A DNA stretch of 64,000 nucleotides. Origin: JANMJD01 sp963828405 (GTDB taxonomy: Bacteria > Actinomycetota > Acidimicrobiia > Acidimicrobiales > Ilumatobacteraceae). The position numbers were made by a program, and so were the translations under genes. Positions within the stretch are counted from its first letter, which is position 1, and each line of letters opens with the position of its first letter. Location: the NCBI GenBank assembly GCA_963828405.1, contig CAWHEG010000031.1:3410001-3474000 (forward strand), read 5' to 3'. Below are positions 9,291-17,803 of the stretch, one piece after another. The notes beneath the pieces are model-generated. The model was not told the DNA's origin. It did not search any database and was given only the letters and a program-made list of their open reading frames with translations.

Positions 9291-10997
9291 ATGTGGTTCA
9301 ATCGATGCGTGCCCGACGAGAAGGCCACGGATGTCGGGGTCGGGTCGAGCCGACCGCGGCGGATGCCGTCCCTACGGTGGGTCGCCGGCTCGATCCTCGT
9401 CGTGACCGTCGCCGCTGCAGGGTCGGCGCTTCTGCGTACCGGCGGGTCGCCGGCCACGGCGACGGCGGCCGCCGCTCCCCGATTCGTCGACGAGACGAAC
9501 GGGTCCGGCATCGATCACTCGTACTCCGGCGCTTTCGAGTACTTCGTCGGGGGTGGAGTCGCCGCGTTCGACTGCGATGCCGATGGGCGCGACGATCTCT
9601 ACTTCGCGGGCGGGAGCGAGCCGGCCGCCCTGTACCGGAATCGGAGCCCGGTGGGCGGTGGCCTCCGATTCGACCGCCAGGCGTCATCGGTCACCGATCT
9701 CCCGGCCGTCACAGGCGCCTTCCCGCTCGACATCGACAGTGACCGGACCGTCGACCTGGTCGTCCTGCGCCGAGGTGGCAGCGTCGTGCTGCGCGGGCTC
9801 GGTGACTGCCGGTTCATCGCCGCGGACGAACAGCTCGGCCTCGACGGCGGCGACGCGTGGACCACCGCCTTCAGCGCGACCTGGGAGGGCTCGAACGCCC
9901 TGCCCACGCTGGCGTTCGGCAGCTATCTGCGGAAGGAGGAGCTCACCTGCGCCGACAGCCGACTCATGCGGCCGCTGCCCTCCGGTGACCGCTATTCGAC
10001 TCCGATCCCCCTGGCACCCGGCTACTGCACGCTGTCGATGTTGTTCAGCGACTGGAGCCGAACGGGCCGCCGCGACCTGCGGGTGGCCAACGACCGGCAC
10101 TACTACAGCGACGGGGAGGAGCAGTTGTGGCGGATCGCGCCCGGCAAGGCCCCTCGCCTGTACACGGCGGCCGAAGGGTGGGCGCCACTGCAGATCTGGG
10201 GCATGGGAGTCGCCAGCCGGGATGTGACCGGCGACGGTTATCCCGAGGTGTTCATCACGAGTCAGGGCGACAACAAGCTGCAGACGCTGGCAGGCGGCGC
10301 GGATCGGCCGACGTACCGCGACATCGCACTCCGCCGCGGCGTCACGGCGCAACGCCCGTACACGGGTGGCGACGTGTTGCCGTCGACGGCCTGGCACCCG
10401 GAGTTCGAGGACGTCAACAACGACGGCTTCGTCGACCTGTTCGTCACCAAGGGGAACGTCGAGGCGCAGCCCGACTTCGCCAGCCGCGACCCGAGCAACC
10501 TGCTGCTCGGCCGGGCGGACGGCACCTTCGTCGAAGGAGCGGCGGACGCCGGCATCGTCGGCTTCGACAAAGCTCGTGGGGCGGCGGTGGTCGACCTCAA
10601 TCTCGACGGCATGCTCGATCTCGTCGTGGTCAACCGGAGCGCGAACGTCAAGCTGTGGCGAAACGTCGGCACGGGCAGCGCCGAGCAGCCTGCGCCGATG
10701 GGCCACTGGGTCGGGATCCGACTCGGGCAGGCCGCCCCCAACACCGACGCCATCGGGGCGTGGGTGGAGCTGCGGACCGGCGATCGGACGTCCTCGCGTG
10801 AACTCACCTCCGGAGGTGGACATGCGGGCGGCAAGATCGGGTGGATCCACGAGGGGCTGGGCCGGGCGACGAGCACCGAGGTCCGCATCCAGTGGCCCGA
10901 CGGCGAGACCGGGCCCTGGATGACCGTCCGAGCCGACGAGTTCGTGACGATCGAACGCGGCGCCGCCGAACCGATCCGATGGTCGCCGGGAGCGTAG
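9291..10997 (+). CDS. CRTAC1/ASPIC-UnbV family FG-GAP repeat protein, membrane-anchored
   Basis: A 568-residue exported beta-propeller protein. Residues about 29-45 form one hydrophobic signal/anchor. Several FG-GAP/VCBS calcium-binding motifs follow, for example DCDADGRDDLY, DVTGDGYPE, DVNNDGFVD and DLNLDGMLD. The C-terminus (from about residue 475) is an ASPIC/UnbV domain ending in a WPDGE segment. Such proteins are extracellular and bind calcium; their activity is generally unknown. No clear ribosome site precedes 9291, and a GTG at 9309 is an alternative start. The divergent haloperoxidase-like gene suggests a shared regulatory region. Confidence 0.88.
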   Translation: MWFNRCVPDEKATDVGVGSSRPRRMPSLRWVAGSILVVTVAAAGSALLRTGGSPATATAAAAPRFVDETNGSGIDHSYSGAFEYFVGGGVAAFDCDADGRDDLYFAGGSEPAALYRNRSPVGGGLRFDRQASSVTDLPAVTGAFPLDIDSDRTVDLVVLRRGGSVVLRGLGDCRFIAADEQLGLDGGDAWTTAFSATWEGSNALPTLAFGSYLRKEELTCADSRLMRPLPSGDRYSTPIPLAPGYCTLSMLFSDWSRTGRRDLRVANDRHYYSDGEEQLWRIAPGKAPRLYTAAEGWAPLQIWGMGVASRDVTGDGYPEVFITSQGDNKLQTLAGGADRPTYRDIALRRGVTAQRPYTGGDVLPSTAWHPEFEDVNNDGFVDLFVTKGNVEAQPDFASRDPSNLLLGRADGTFVEGAADAGIVGFDKARGAAVVDLNLDGMLDLVVVNRSANVKLWRNVGTGSAEQPAPMGHWVGIRLGQAAPNTDAIGAWVELRTGDRTSSRELTSGGGHAGGKIGWIHEGLGRATSTEVRIQWPDGETGPWMTVRADEFVTIERGAAEPIRWSPGA

Positions 10998-11194
10998 GGC
11001 GATGACATCGGCCAGCGGTGCCACCATCCTGGTCGGCAACGAGTGCTTCGGCCTGGCGGGCGCGGCGCCACTGCCGATGCGTCCCGTACGGTTCCAGGAC
11101 CTCAGCCTCCCCCGGCCAACCGCGCGACCGCTCGAGGCCGTTGGCCGAGATCCTGGCCGGGTTCGCCTGTTTGGAGCGCCCGACAGCCCGGGGT

Positions 11195-12877
11195 TCAGGT
11201 GGTCAGCGTGACCATCAGGAAGGGGCCGCCATCGTCCCACCCGTCGGGGTCGGACACGGCGATCAGCTGGTCGGCGCAGGCGCCCGAGGGGTCGTGCACC
11301 CGCAGTTGCATGCTCCCGACCTGCCGGGTGCTGAACACTCGGAAGAAGCCCATGTCGTCGGGGATGATCGCCCGAGCCGTCGGCATACCGGAATCGGCGA
11401 GAGCGATCAGCCCGCCGGATCCGGGATCCGTGACCATCAGGTCCACGACGACTCCGGCGACCGGCCCGGCGGGGGCGACCACCCGACCGGTGACGATCCA
11501 GCTCGGCAGCGACGTCTGGCCGAGGTCGACCGTGGCGCCGGCGCCGACGCGGACGATCCGCACGACCGTCGGGGCCCACTCGTTCCGCGGGCCGAACGTC
11601 ACGCTGTACGTACCCGGCCACAGCCCGGTGACGGCATAGCTGCCGTCGCAGTTGGCCCCCAGCCCCGGTGCGGCGGTGCGGGTCCAGTCGTTGACGAAGC
11701 CGGCGTCCCACGCGCCCACGTTTGCGCCGGCCGCCGGCAGGTTGGCCGTATAGACCACGGTGCCCACGACCCGGCTCGCCTTGAGCAGCACGACATCGCT
11801 GGTCCGGGTCGTGCCGGGCACGGACGGCGTGCCCAACGTCGGATCGGCGGCGACCGCCTGGTACGGATACTGATAGCCGCCGGTGTAGGTCGTGCGGTAC
11901 ACGCCCTTCGGATCGCTGAAGCGCAGCGCTGCGGAGTCCTCCACGCTGTAGCGCCCCTTGGCGTCGGTGTACCGGGCCGGGTAGGGGAACGCCATCCACG
12001 GCTCGACGGCGATGCCGGCGAGCGGGCGCCCCTTGGCATCGGTGACGGTGCCGGTCACCTGACCGGTCGGACGGATGATCACGTCGCGCACCGGATCCGC
12101 CTCGGTCGTCACGTCCACGACGGGGGTGTCGTTGGGCAGGCTCGGCGGTCCGAAGCCGGTCCACCACCACAGCCAGATCTGGTGCGTGCCCATGGGATCG
12201 ACGTAGGTCATCCCGTACCGGGCAGCCTCGTTCTCGGGTGTCGCCGGGTTCGGGTCGGGGGTGACCACGGGTAGCCCGCCGAGCGAGTACGAACCGTCGG
12301 CCGTCGTCGTGGTCATCGGCGAGATCCGCTGGGTCTGGCTGCCGGTTGCCGACACGGCGCGCACCTCGATCCCGCTGAGCGGAACGGCGGTCGTCTCCTC
12401 GACGACCGTGCCGGTCACCGCTCGGGGCGTGGAGAGGCGGACGTCGACGCCGCTCAACCCGTTCGTGGGCAGGAGGACGTCGTCGGCGAAGCCGACCCAA
12501 CTGGTGACGTTCGAGCCGTCGGTGCCCTCAGCGCCGACCCGGAAGCCGAACGACATCGCCGACCTGTCGGGCGGGACGACACCGAGGCGGTACGAGCCGG
12601 GCGGCAGGGTAAAGGAGAAGCCGCCGGCGCGGGACGTGGTGGTGCGAGCCACCGCCGACCAGGCCTCGGGATTCTCGGCACATCCGGCGATGGCGCCCGG
12701 CTGGGCGTACGCGGTGACCTCGGCGAGGGCGACGGTCGCGCCGGTCGGGCCGCGGACGGTCCCGGCGAGGATCATCCCCCGCCGGGGTGCGGCGGCGGCC
12801 GACGGAACGGCAAGCATCAACAGGAACAGGGCAAGGACCGCCAACAGGGGTCCAGTTCGAGGCCTGACGGTCATCAT
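11195..12877 (-). CDS. Secreted protein with carboxypeptidase-regulatory-like repeats
   Basis: A 560-residue exported protein with no recognisable catalytic domain. A signal peptide covers about residues 1-28 and ends in an Ala-rich cleavage region. At least five beta-sandwich repeats of the CarboxypepD_reg type follow, each opening with a GTV or GRV strand (AGTVRG, TGTVVE, TGTVTD, VGTVVY, TGRVVA). Such domains serve as surface adhesion or scaffold modules. An AGGAGG site 9 bases upstream fixes the start at 12877, although the frame is open seven codons further. The gene is monocistronic, with gaps on both sides. Confidence 0.8.
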   Translation of the reverse strand: MMTVRPRTGPLLAVLALFLLMLAVPSAAAAPRRGMILAGTVRGPTGATVALAEVTAYAQPGAIAGCAENPEAWSAVARTTTSRAGGFSFTLPPGSYRLGVVPPDRSAMSFGFRVGAEGTDGSNVTSWVGFADDVLLPTNGLSGVDVRLSTPRAVTGTVVEETTAVPLSGIEVRAVSATGSQTQRISPMTTTTADGSYSLGGLPVVTPDPNPATPENEAARYGMTYVDPMGTHQIWLWWWTGFGPPSLPNDTPVVDVTTEADPVRDVIIRPTGQVTGTVTDAKGRPLAGIAVEPWMAFPYPARYTDAKGRYSVEDSAALRFSDPKGVYRTTYTGGYQYPYQAVAADPTLGTPSVPGTTRTSDVVLLKASRVVGTVVYTANLPAAGANVGAWDAGFVNDWTRTAAPGLGANCDGSYAVTGLWPGTYSVTFGPRNEWAPTVVRIVRVGAGATVDLGQTSLPSWIVTGRVVAPAGPVAGVVVDLMVTDPGSGGLIALADSGMPTARAIIPDDMGFFRVFSTRQVGSMQLRVHDPSGACADQLIAVSDPDGWDDGGPFLMVTLTT

Positions 12878-13014
12878 TGGAACCCACCTCCTCATCAACC
12901 GCCTCGAGGAACGGTTTCAGGATGTCGCTGCGCCGTGAGAGATGCCAGAGTCCAACGACCCGCGCCCGCTGCGGCGGAGGTCCTCGGGGCGCACGGGCCG
13001 CAGGGCCGGACGGC

Positions 13015-13404
13015 TCACTCGAGCATCGAAGCGGCGGCAATGAGCGCGGCACGAACGAGCAGACGTTCGGGGATGGTCTCGAAGGTCTCCGTGCCGATCT
13101 CGACAGTCCGGCACTCGGCGTCACCGCACACCGAGCAGCACGGGCTGCTGCCGACGCGCGCCCCGAGCCACTCCTCGATCGCCAGGCCGTTCACCCAGAT
13201 CCGATTGGACAGCGACGGATCTGCGCGGAACGTCGCCTCGTCGATCTCGCGCGTTTCCAGCGACGGTTCGAGGCCGAGCGGGCGCAGCACTTCGCACAGC
13301 AGCTCCACGGCCCGGAGCACCTCGTCATAGGTGGCCCCGCAGCGATCGCACGTCCGGCCGTCCGCGCTGACGAGTCGCTGCCACACGATCGGTAGTTGCT
13401 GCAT
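13015..13404 (-). CDS. DUF2703 family protein
   Basis: A 129-residue cytosolic protein matching DUF2703 over its full length. It opens with the IVWQRLV strand and has TCDRCGATYDEV at about residues 18-29, NRIWVNGLAIEEWLG in the middle, and a cysteine cluster SSPCCSVCGDAECRT near residue 90. The six cysteines in CxxC-like groups suggest metal or redox chemistry, but the family has no established function. GGAGGT lies 5 bases before the ATG. Neighbours are secreted proteins and do not clarify its role. Confidence 0.8.
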   Translation of the reverse strand: MQQLPIVWQRLVSADGRTCDRCGATYDEVLRAVELLCEVLRPLGLEPSLETREIDEATFRADPSLSNRIWVNGLAIEEWLGARVGSSPCCSVCGDAECRTVEIGTETFETIPERLLVRAALIAAASMLE

Positions 13405-13529
13405 CCGGACCTCCGCTTTTCGGTTCGACCCTACGCCGTCAGCGGCGGAGGCGGACCCACACCGACGTTGCCGACAGGGCCGACGGGCTGAGGTCGACTG
13501 GGAGGAGCCAGCCGCCTGAGCGCTGCTCG

Positions 13530-14018
13530 TTACGCGAACGCGAGCGTGGCGGTGCCGCGCACAGTGGCGAGGTACACGACGCATGTGTTGCGCCACATCT
13601 TGCCGTAGCGGGTCAGGGCCACGTTGAAGGTTCCGCCGCCGCTCAGCCGGCCGGCGACGGGGATGGTCGTCTTGGCGCAGCCGCCGGTCGCCGGCCCGAA
13701 CGTGCCAGATTCGAAGGTGCCGTCCAAGTTCCGGGCCGGGTTCGTGCTCCGGACCGTGAAGGTGCCCCCGGTGATCCCGCCGAGATCGCTTTCGATCACC
13801 GCGTTCCAGACGCTGCGCTCGGTTCCCGACACCGCCGCCCCCGCCGAGGTGCTGCTGGCCGGGAAGGGGGTGCGGGCGTACTCGACGCCGGCGACGTTGT
13901 AGGTGACGGTGGTAGCCGCGGCCGCCGTACGGATCGGCAAGACGAGTGCCGCCATGATCGCGGGCAGAATCACGAGCTTGGGAAGTGCGCGCGTGCCAGC
14001 TGTCTTGTTCTTCCTCAT
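13530..14018 (-). CDS. Secreted protein of unknown function
   Basis: A 162-residue exported protein that I do not recognise. A basic start (MRKNK) precedes a hydrophobic stretch and an Ala-rich cleavage region near residue 34. The mature part is rich in Thr, Gly and Ser with alternating strands, suggesting a small beta-sandwich; two cysteines could form one disulfide. The start is set by GGAGGT 7 bases before the ATG at 14018. The gene stands alone, with short gaps on either side. Confidence 0.65.
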   Translation of the reverse strand: MRKNKTAGTRALPKLVILPAIMAALVLPIRTAAAATTVTYNVAGVEYARTPFPASSTSAGAAVSGTERSVWNAVIESDLGGITGGTFTVRSTNPARNLDGTFESGTFGPATGGCAKTTIPVAGRLSGGGTFNVALTRYGKMWRNTCVVYLATVRGTATLAFA

Positions 14019-14183
14019 TCTGATGACCTCCATTTGGTTGAGCGTCCCGAGGAATCCGGTTCTCGGCTCTGGAGCGTCGCACGCGCCGTCACCACCGGCC
14101 ATTGGACATCAGTCGTAAGACCTCCGCGCACTCAGATCGCCTTTCTGGGCGGAGGTGGCAAGCTCGGCTCGGCGTCAGACAAG

Positions 14184-14224
14184 GTGTCTGTGCGTGGGTG
14201 TCTGTGCGTGGGTGTCTGTGCGTG
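14184..14224. repeat. Three tandem 14-bp GT-rich units
   Basis: Three copies of GTGTCTGTGCGTGG (the last incomplete) lie in the 244-bp gap between the DUF5671 stop and the secreted-protein start. The GT-rich composition is unlike the surrounding DNA. No protein or RNA function is evident. Confidence 0.85.
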
Positions 14225-14244
14225 ATAGTGGGACGCCCGGGTCG

Positions 14245-14278
14245 TTCAGCCGGGGACGGGATTCAGCCGGGGACGGGA
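14245..14278. repeat. Two tandem 17-bp units at the DUF5671 3' end
   Basis: Two exact copies of TTCAGCCGGGGACGGGA adjoin each other. The second supplies the stop and last codons of the DUF5671 gene, so the duplication lies exactly at the gene end. Confidence 0.85.
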
Positions 14279-15420
14279 TGGTGCTGGTCGAACGGCACCA
14301 CCTCGAGCTCGTCGGACCCCTGGATGACGAGCAGGTGATCGGCCGGGCTGTCGGCGATCGTGTGGACGAGTTGCTCGACGTCGATCGGCGTGGCGCCGAT
14401 CGCGTCGCTGCGGTACCACTGCACGACGCGTGCCCCGGACGCCGCGGCGAGCTGCTCGGCGAGGCCCTCGACATCGCTCGAGACGAGGACGACCTCCCGG
14501 CGCCGCGGTGCGGAGGCGTGTTCGCCGCGTTCGGCACGGTAGACCCGCAGGTGGTACCAGGCCAGTCCGCTGACGGCGACGAGCATGCCGAGCGGGACGC
14601 GCACATCGCGGACCGTCTGTTCCCCGAACGTCCCGTCGAGCAGGTTCGTGAGGGACTGGGTCAGGGTGATGATCAGGCCGGCCATGGCGATCGCTCCACC
14701 GACGCCGAACAGCCCGACGAGGTACAGGCGGCGAACCGGTGTCCTCAGCTCGCTGGGGCGATCGCCGGCAACGAACCCCTGGATGCGACGCCAGAACACC
14801 AGCCAGACCGGTACACCGACGGCGAGCAGGCTGATCGCGGCGATCCACCGGTTAGGCGAGTCCGGGTTCCGGTTCGTGGCAGGCGACGTCGCCGATTCCA
14901 CCGCCGCCACCACGACGTGCACAACGGCGACGGCAGAAGCGACGAGGCCGGCTGCCGCACTGACGTACTCGAACACTCGGACGGGTTCCGTGCGCGTCGC
15001 CCCGTGTCCGCGCCGGGCGACGATCAACCAGTGATAGAGGAACACGACGGCGCCGATGACCGCGGTGGCGATCGTGGCAGGTACGAACGAGAAGTGGTGG
15101 GCCCAATCGGGCTTCGGCGATTCACCGAAGAACCACACCAACGACCAGTACCCGGCCAGCGTCACGGACACGATCGCCGCGGCGAGCCCACCGAGCCCGC
15201 CGACGAGGATCACGTAGCCGTGCCACAACGTCCTCCGTTCCGAGTTCCGGTAGTGGGCGAGCCAGTGCCACGCCCACACGGCGCCGCCGACGACGACCGA
15301 TGCGACCGCAGCGCGAGTCGCCATCGGGCCACCGTGCGGCTCGACATCGTGGGCCAGTGGCTTGTACGCAAGTGCGGTCGCCCGCGCCAGCAGCCCACCT
15401 GCGCCGATCGACACCATCAC
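14263..15420 (-). CDS. DUF5671 membrane protein, C-terminal part
   Basis: This 385-residue frame holds about ten hydrophobic segments and the repeated DUF5671 signatures: WAWHWLAHYR, VPVWLVFWRR and the RRLYL starts of helices. The family is found in actinobacterial and chloroflexal membranes and has no known reaction. The frame has no convincing start: upstream of the first ATG it continues as family-like sequence (DLFLAASSAGGLV) back to the stop of the preceding frame. I read it as the second part of one gene whose first part is 15455-15994. The last 180 residues are soluble and may be cytoplasmic. Confidence 0.75.
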   Translation of the reverse strand: MMVSIGAGGLLARATALAYKPLAHDVEPHGGPMATRAAVASVVVGGAVWAWHWLAHYRNSERRTLWHGYVILVGGLGGLAAAIVSVTLAGYWSLVWFFGESPKPDWAHHFSFVPATIATAVIGAVVFLYHWLIVARRGHGATRTEPVRVFEYVSAAAGLVASAVAVVHVVVAAVESATSPATNRNPDSPNRWIAAISLLAVGVPVWLVFWRRIQGFVAGDRPSELRTPVRRLYLVGLFGVGGAIAMAGLIITLTQSLTNLLDGTFGEQTVRDVRVPLGMLVAVSGLAWYHLRVYRAERGEHASAPRRREVVLVSSDVEGLAEQLAAASGARVVQWYRSDAIGATPIDVEQLVHTIADSPADHLLVIQGSDELEVVPFDQHHPVPG

Positions 15421-15454
15421 CAGACCACCCGCGCTCGACGCGGCCAGGAACAGA

Positions 15455-15994
15455 TCACCCCGCGGCGGGTACTTCGCCGCGCAGCGCGAACCAGTGGAAC
15501 GCCCACGCCCCCGCCCAGATGGCGAAGATCGCCAGATCCTCGCCGTGGAAGGCCCTCTCGCCGAGCGCCGAGCGCAGGACGCTGTGGCCGGTCGCCATCG
15601 AGCCGGCGAGCGCCAGGAGCAGTGCAGCGTGGAGGTAGGCCGTCCATGGGGTCGCCAGCCGCGCCGTCGGTTCGGCGAGCCGCCGGACGGTGCGCTGCAG
15701 CAGGAGGGCGAACACCGGTGCCCCGATCACGATGAAGGCGATGTCGCGGCCGAGGTCGGTGCTGTTCGACGTGTACGCATCGTCGCGCAGTGAGTGGATG
15801 ACCTCCCCCGCCAGGCCGGCGAGACCGGAGATGATGAGCACGAGCGAGACCATCGTCAGCACGGCGACGATCGTCTGACCGACGGTCGAAGCACGATCGG
15901 GTGCGGGCTCACCGATCGTTCGGTGGCGTCCCGCTGAGCGGGAGACGAGCCAGACGACGAGCGCCACGAGGAGGAGCGGGATCAACACGAACAT
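15455..15994 (-). CDS. DUF5671 membrane protein, N-terminal part (frame ends early)
   Basis: A 179-residue frame with an N-terminal membrane helix (FVLIPLLLVALVVWLV), three further hydrophobic segments and the DUF5671 signature WAFHWFALRGE at its end. An AGGTGA site 6 bases upstream supports the start. The stop falls in the run GGGG-TGA; removing one G of that run would join it in frame to the next segment (14263-15420) and restore the usual multi-copy DUF5671 protein of about 575 residues. A sequencing indel, a real mutation or a +1 frameshift could each explain this. Confidence 0.75.
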   Translation of the reverse strand: MFVLIPLLLVALVVWLVSRSAGRHRTIGEPAPDRASTVGQTIVAVLTMVSLVLIISGLAGLAGEVIHSLRDDAYTSNSTDLGRDIAFIVIGAPVFALLLQRTVRRLAEPTARLATPWTAYLHAALLLALAGSMATGHSVLRSALGERAFHGEDLAIFAIWAGAWAFHWFALRGEVPAAG

Positions 15995-16218
15995 GACATC
16001 ACCTCTCCAGTCATGATCGGTCCTGGTGTATCCCCCGACCAGGGCCGAAGGCAGGTGTCGCCCAACTCCCAAAGCCCCGGGCTCTTCTTCCTCGGCCTTG
16101 CCGTGGATCCTGCGGGGCGCGGATGTCTTTGAAGTCTCCCGTACCAGATGGGTCGGGTCGTGACAGCCCTTCCGAAGATACTGGCTCGTCCAGGCAGCAG
16201 GTCAGCCGCAGCGCGTGA

Positions 16219-16449
16219 TCGGCTACTGCCGCAACGACGCCTGAAGCCGACCGAGATCGGTTCTTGACCGTGGAGCAGAGGTACGACGTGTTCGTTGGGT
16301 TGAGTCAGATCACCCAAGGCGCGGCGGCGACCGAGCTGGGGGTCGACCGGACCGTGATCACCCGGATCCGCACGGTCGCCAGGGACGGCGCGATCGCCGC
16401 GTTGCAAGCGTTGGAGCGCTGGGGAACCTGCTCGGTATCACTCAACTGA
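16219..16449 (+). pseudogene. Transposase helix-turn-helix fragment
   Basis: The frame encodes a segment running from TVEQRYDVFVG through QGAAATELGVDRTVITRIR, which resembles the N-terminal helix-turn-helix domain of IS3-like transposase OrfA proteins. It begins without a clear start, breaks off after ALQALE into unrelated residues, and has no catalytic partner downstream. It is best read as a decayed insertion-sequence remnant, just upstream of the VapBC module. Family naming is tentative. Confidence 0.45.
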
Positions 16450-16481
16450 AGCGGCGTCGCTCGATGTGCCGTCGTCCGGGC

Positions 16482-16862
16482 TCACACGGAAACGATCTCG
16501 ATGAGGTGCTCGATTCCGGTCAGATCCTTGGCGTTGCGTGTGTACAACCGGGCCGAGTGAGCGTGAGCGGTGGCCGCAATCAGCAGGTCCATCACTCGAG
16601 ATCGCGGTTGACGTCCAGAGTTGGCAACCGCCGCTGCGAGTTGGCCGTAGCTGATCGCCACGTCATCGTCGATGGGAAGCGCGTCGAATTTGCGTTGCAG
16701 GTCCGAGAGCCTGCGTAGCCGTTCGGCACGTACAGCCGCATCGGCAGTAATCAGCACCCCGAAATGCAACTCGGCCAGCGACGCTGCGCTGATCGCCAGG
16801 TCACCGTCCAACTCTGCCACGTTCGTGGCGATCAACACGCTGGTGTCAACGATCGCTCTCAA
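16482..16862 (-). CDS. vapC: VapC-type PIN-domain toxin
   Basis: A 126-residue ribonuclease toxin of the PIN fold. The acidic residues are in place: Asp in IVDTSVLI near residue 6, Glu in AELHFG near 40, Asp in the RVMDLLIAA segment near 93, and the final NAKDL/F-type loop. The start is TTG at 16862, overlapping the antitoxin end by 17 bases, which implies translational coupling. No separate ribosome site is seen. The target RNA is unknown; VapC toxins usually cut tRNA or rRNA. Confidence 0.85.
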   Translation of the reverse strand: MRAIVDTSVLIATNVAELDGDLAISAASLAELHFGVLITADAAVRAERLRRLSDLQRKFDALPIDDDVAISYGQLAAAVANSGRQPRSRVMDLLIAATAHAHSARLYTRNAKDLTGIEHLIEIVSV

Positions 16863-17109
16863 CGCTGCGCTCCCAAGGGTTCCCGACGGACTGATCGATG
16901 AGATCCCGATCTCGTTCCCAATCGGCGTCGGGTCGCCCAACGAACAGCTCGGCGATGTCGTCCCACCGTTGCCACCGCCTTGGCGCGGCGGGGACCAGTC
17001 GGGCAGCAAGGCGGCCAGCCACCGTGATCTCGATTTCCTCGCCGTTCTCGACACGTCGGACGAGATCAGACGCGTCTTGACGGAGCTCTCTCAGTCCGAC
17101 TGTTCTCAT
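16846..17109 (-). CDS. vapB: VapB/Phd-type antitoxin
   Basis: An 87-residue antitoxin. The N-terminal half (TVGLRELRQDASDLVRRVE, then EIEITVAGRLAARLVP) is the Phd/YefM DNA-binding fold; the C-terminal tail, with many Trp, Asp and Arg, would wrap the toxin. The ATG at 17109 is preferred over an upstream in-frame ATG at 17127 because it starts right after a -10-like TATATT, giving a leaderless transcript. It precedes vapC on the same strand and should autorepress at the adjacent palindrome. Confidence 0.85.
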   Translation of the reverse strand: MRTVGLRELRQDASDLVRRVENGEEIEITVAGRLAARLVPAAPRRWQRWDDIAELFVGRPDADWERDRDLIDQSVGNPWERSVESDR

Positions 17110-17115
17110 CCGCTT

Positions 17116-17143
17116 AATATAGCACAAGTGCTACACTCTGCAA
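17116..17143 (-). promoter_or_regulatory. vapBC promoter and palindromic operator
   Basis: On the minus strand TTGCAG (17138-17143) and TATATT (17116-17121) are 16 bp apart. A perfect inverted repeat TAGCAC-AA-GTGCTA (17120-17133) fills the spacer. The -10 box lies 6 bp before the vapB ATG, which predicts transcription beginning at or near the start codon. Binding by VapBC is inferred from the family habit of autoregulation. Confidence 0.6.
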
Positions 17144-17623
17144 CCGCGCATCGGTGCCCAGAAATTCTTGCGGCCTCGAATTCAGCGACCAGACTCCGAT
17201 TCCGTGACGTTGCCATCAGAAAGCGTAGCAAGCGCGAGCTCGCCTCGCTCGAAGATCGCTGCGCGGGTAGATGCACTCATGGCGAGATCCTGGCTGGCAA
17301 TTGAGACCGGCGCCCGGTGCAATCTCGGCTCGTGCGAGCATCTCAACGGTGTCGATGTCCAGATCGCTTCTCGGGGTGACCGCGGCTTGTCGCCGACTGG
17401 TACGTGTCGGACGTGCTGTCCGATGTTGAGCGACTCCGGGCGGCGGAGGAGTCGTCCACTCGAACACCGTCGCCGAGGTCGTGCAGGTCGTCTGCTTGGC
17501 GTGACCTGCTCGTCGTGTCTCCTCCGACGAACGCGATCGTCCGTCAAGGTCTCCGAAGGGGTCTCTGCAATCGATCGCCCCTGTTCAGAAGCGACATACG
17601 TTGGGCATCTACCAGGTCTTATG
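17144..17623. other. 480-bp region without a supported gene
   Basis: This stretch between vapB and tRNA-Val holds only short frames on both strands. Minus-strand fragments (for example SASTRAAIFERGELA near 17200-17260) look faintly protein-like but shift frame and match nothing I recognise. It is probably decayed accessory DNA. Confidence 0.5.
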
Positions 17624-17700
17624 TGGTGGGCGCAGAGGGACTCGAACCCCCGACATCTTCCTTGTAAGGGAAGCGCTCTAACCAACTGAGCTATGCGCCC
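17624..17700 (-). tRNA. tRNA-Val (anticodon UAC), CCA encoded
   Basis: The minus strand folds as a complete cloverleaf. Acceptor GGGCGCA pairs with TGCGCCC, the D arm carries GCTCAGTTGGTTAGAGC, the anticodon stem CTTCC/GGAAG encloses the loop CTTACAA with anticodon TAC, and the T arm has TTCGAGT. Discriminator A and an encoded CCA follow, ending at 17624. It reads valine codon GUA. Such tRNA genes are frequent integration sites, and accessory DNA does lie beside it. Confidence 0.95.
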
Positions 17701-17803
17701 GAGGGCCCCGAGCATACCGATGGGTCCGGCAGGGCGATGCCGATGGGCTTCGGCGCCGGTCGTCGCCAGTCGGAGCGGGGCGTCGGATCGACCGAGCTCC
17801 AGC

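Noticed and set aside
9684..12500. A 938-codon open frame on the minus strand
   Set aside because: It runs antisense through the CRTAC1 gene and across the true minus-strand gene in another frame; composition is Arg/Gly/Pro-rich with no motifs. It is a GC-rich shadow.
14184..14278. CRISPR-like array
   Set aside because: The units are directly adjacent without spacers, and no cas genes are present. No CRISPR array was seen in the window.
17624..17700. tRNA-Val as the att site of an integrated element
   Set aside because: No second copy of its 3' end occurs in the window and no integrase is adjacent; it is only a possible hotspot.
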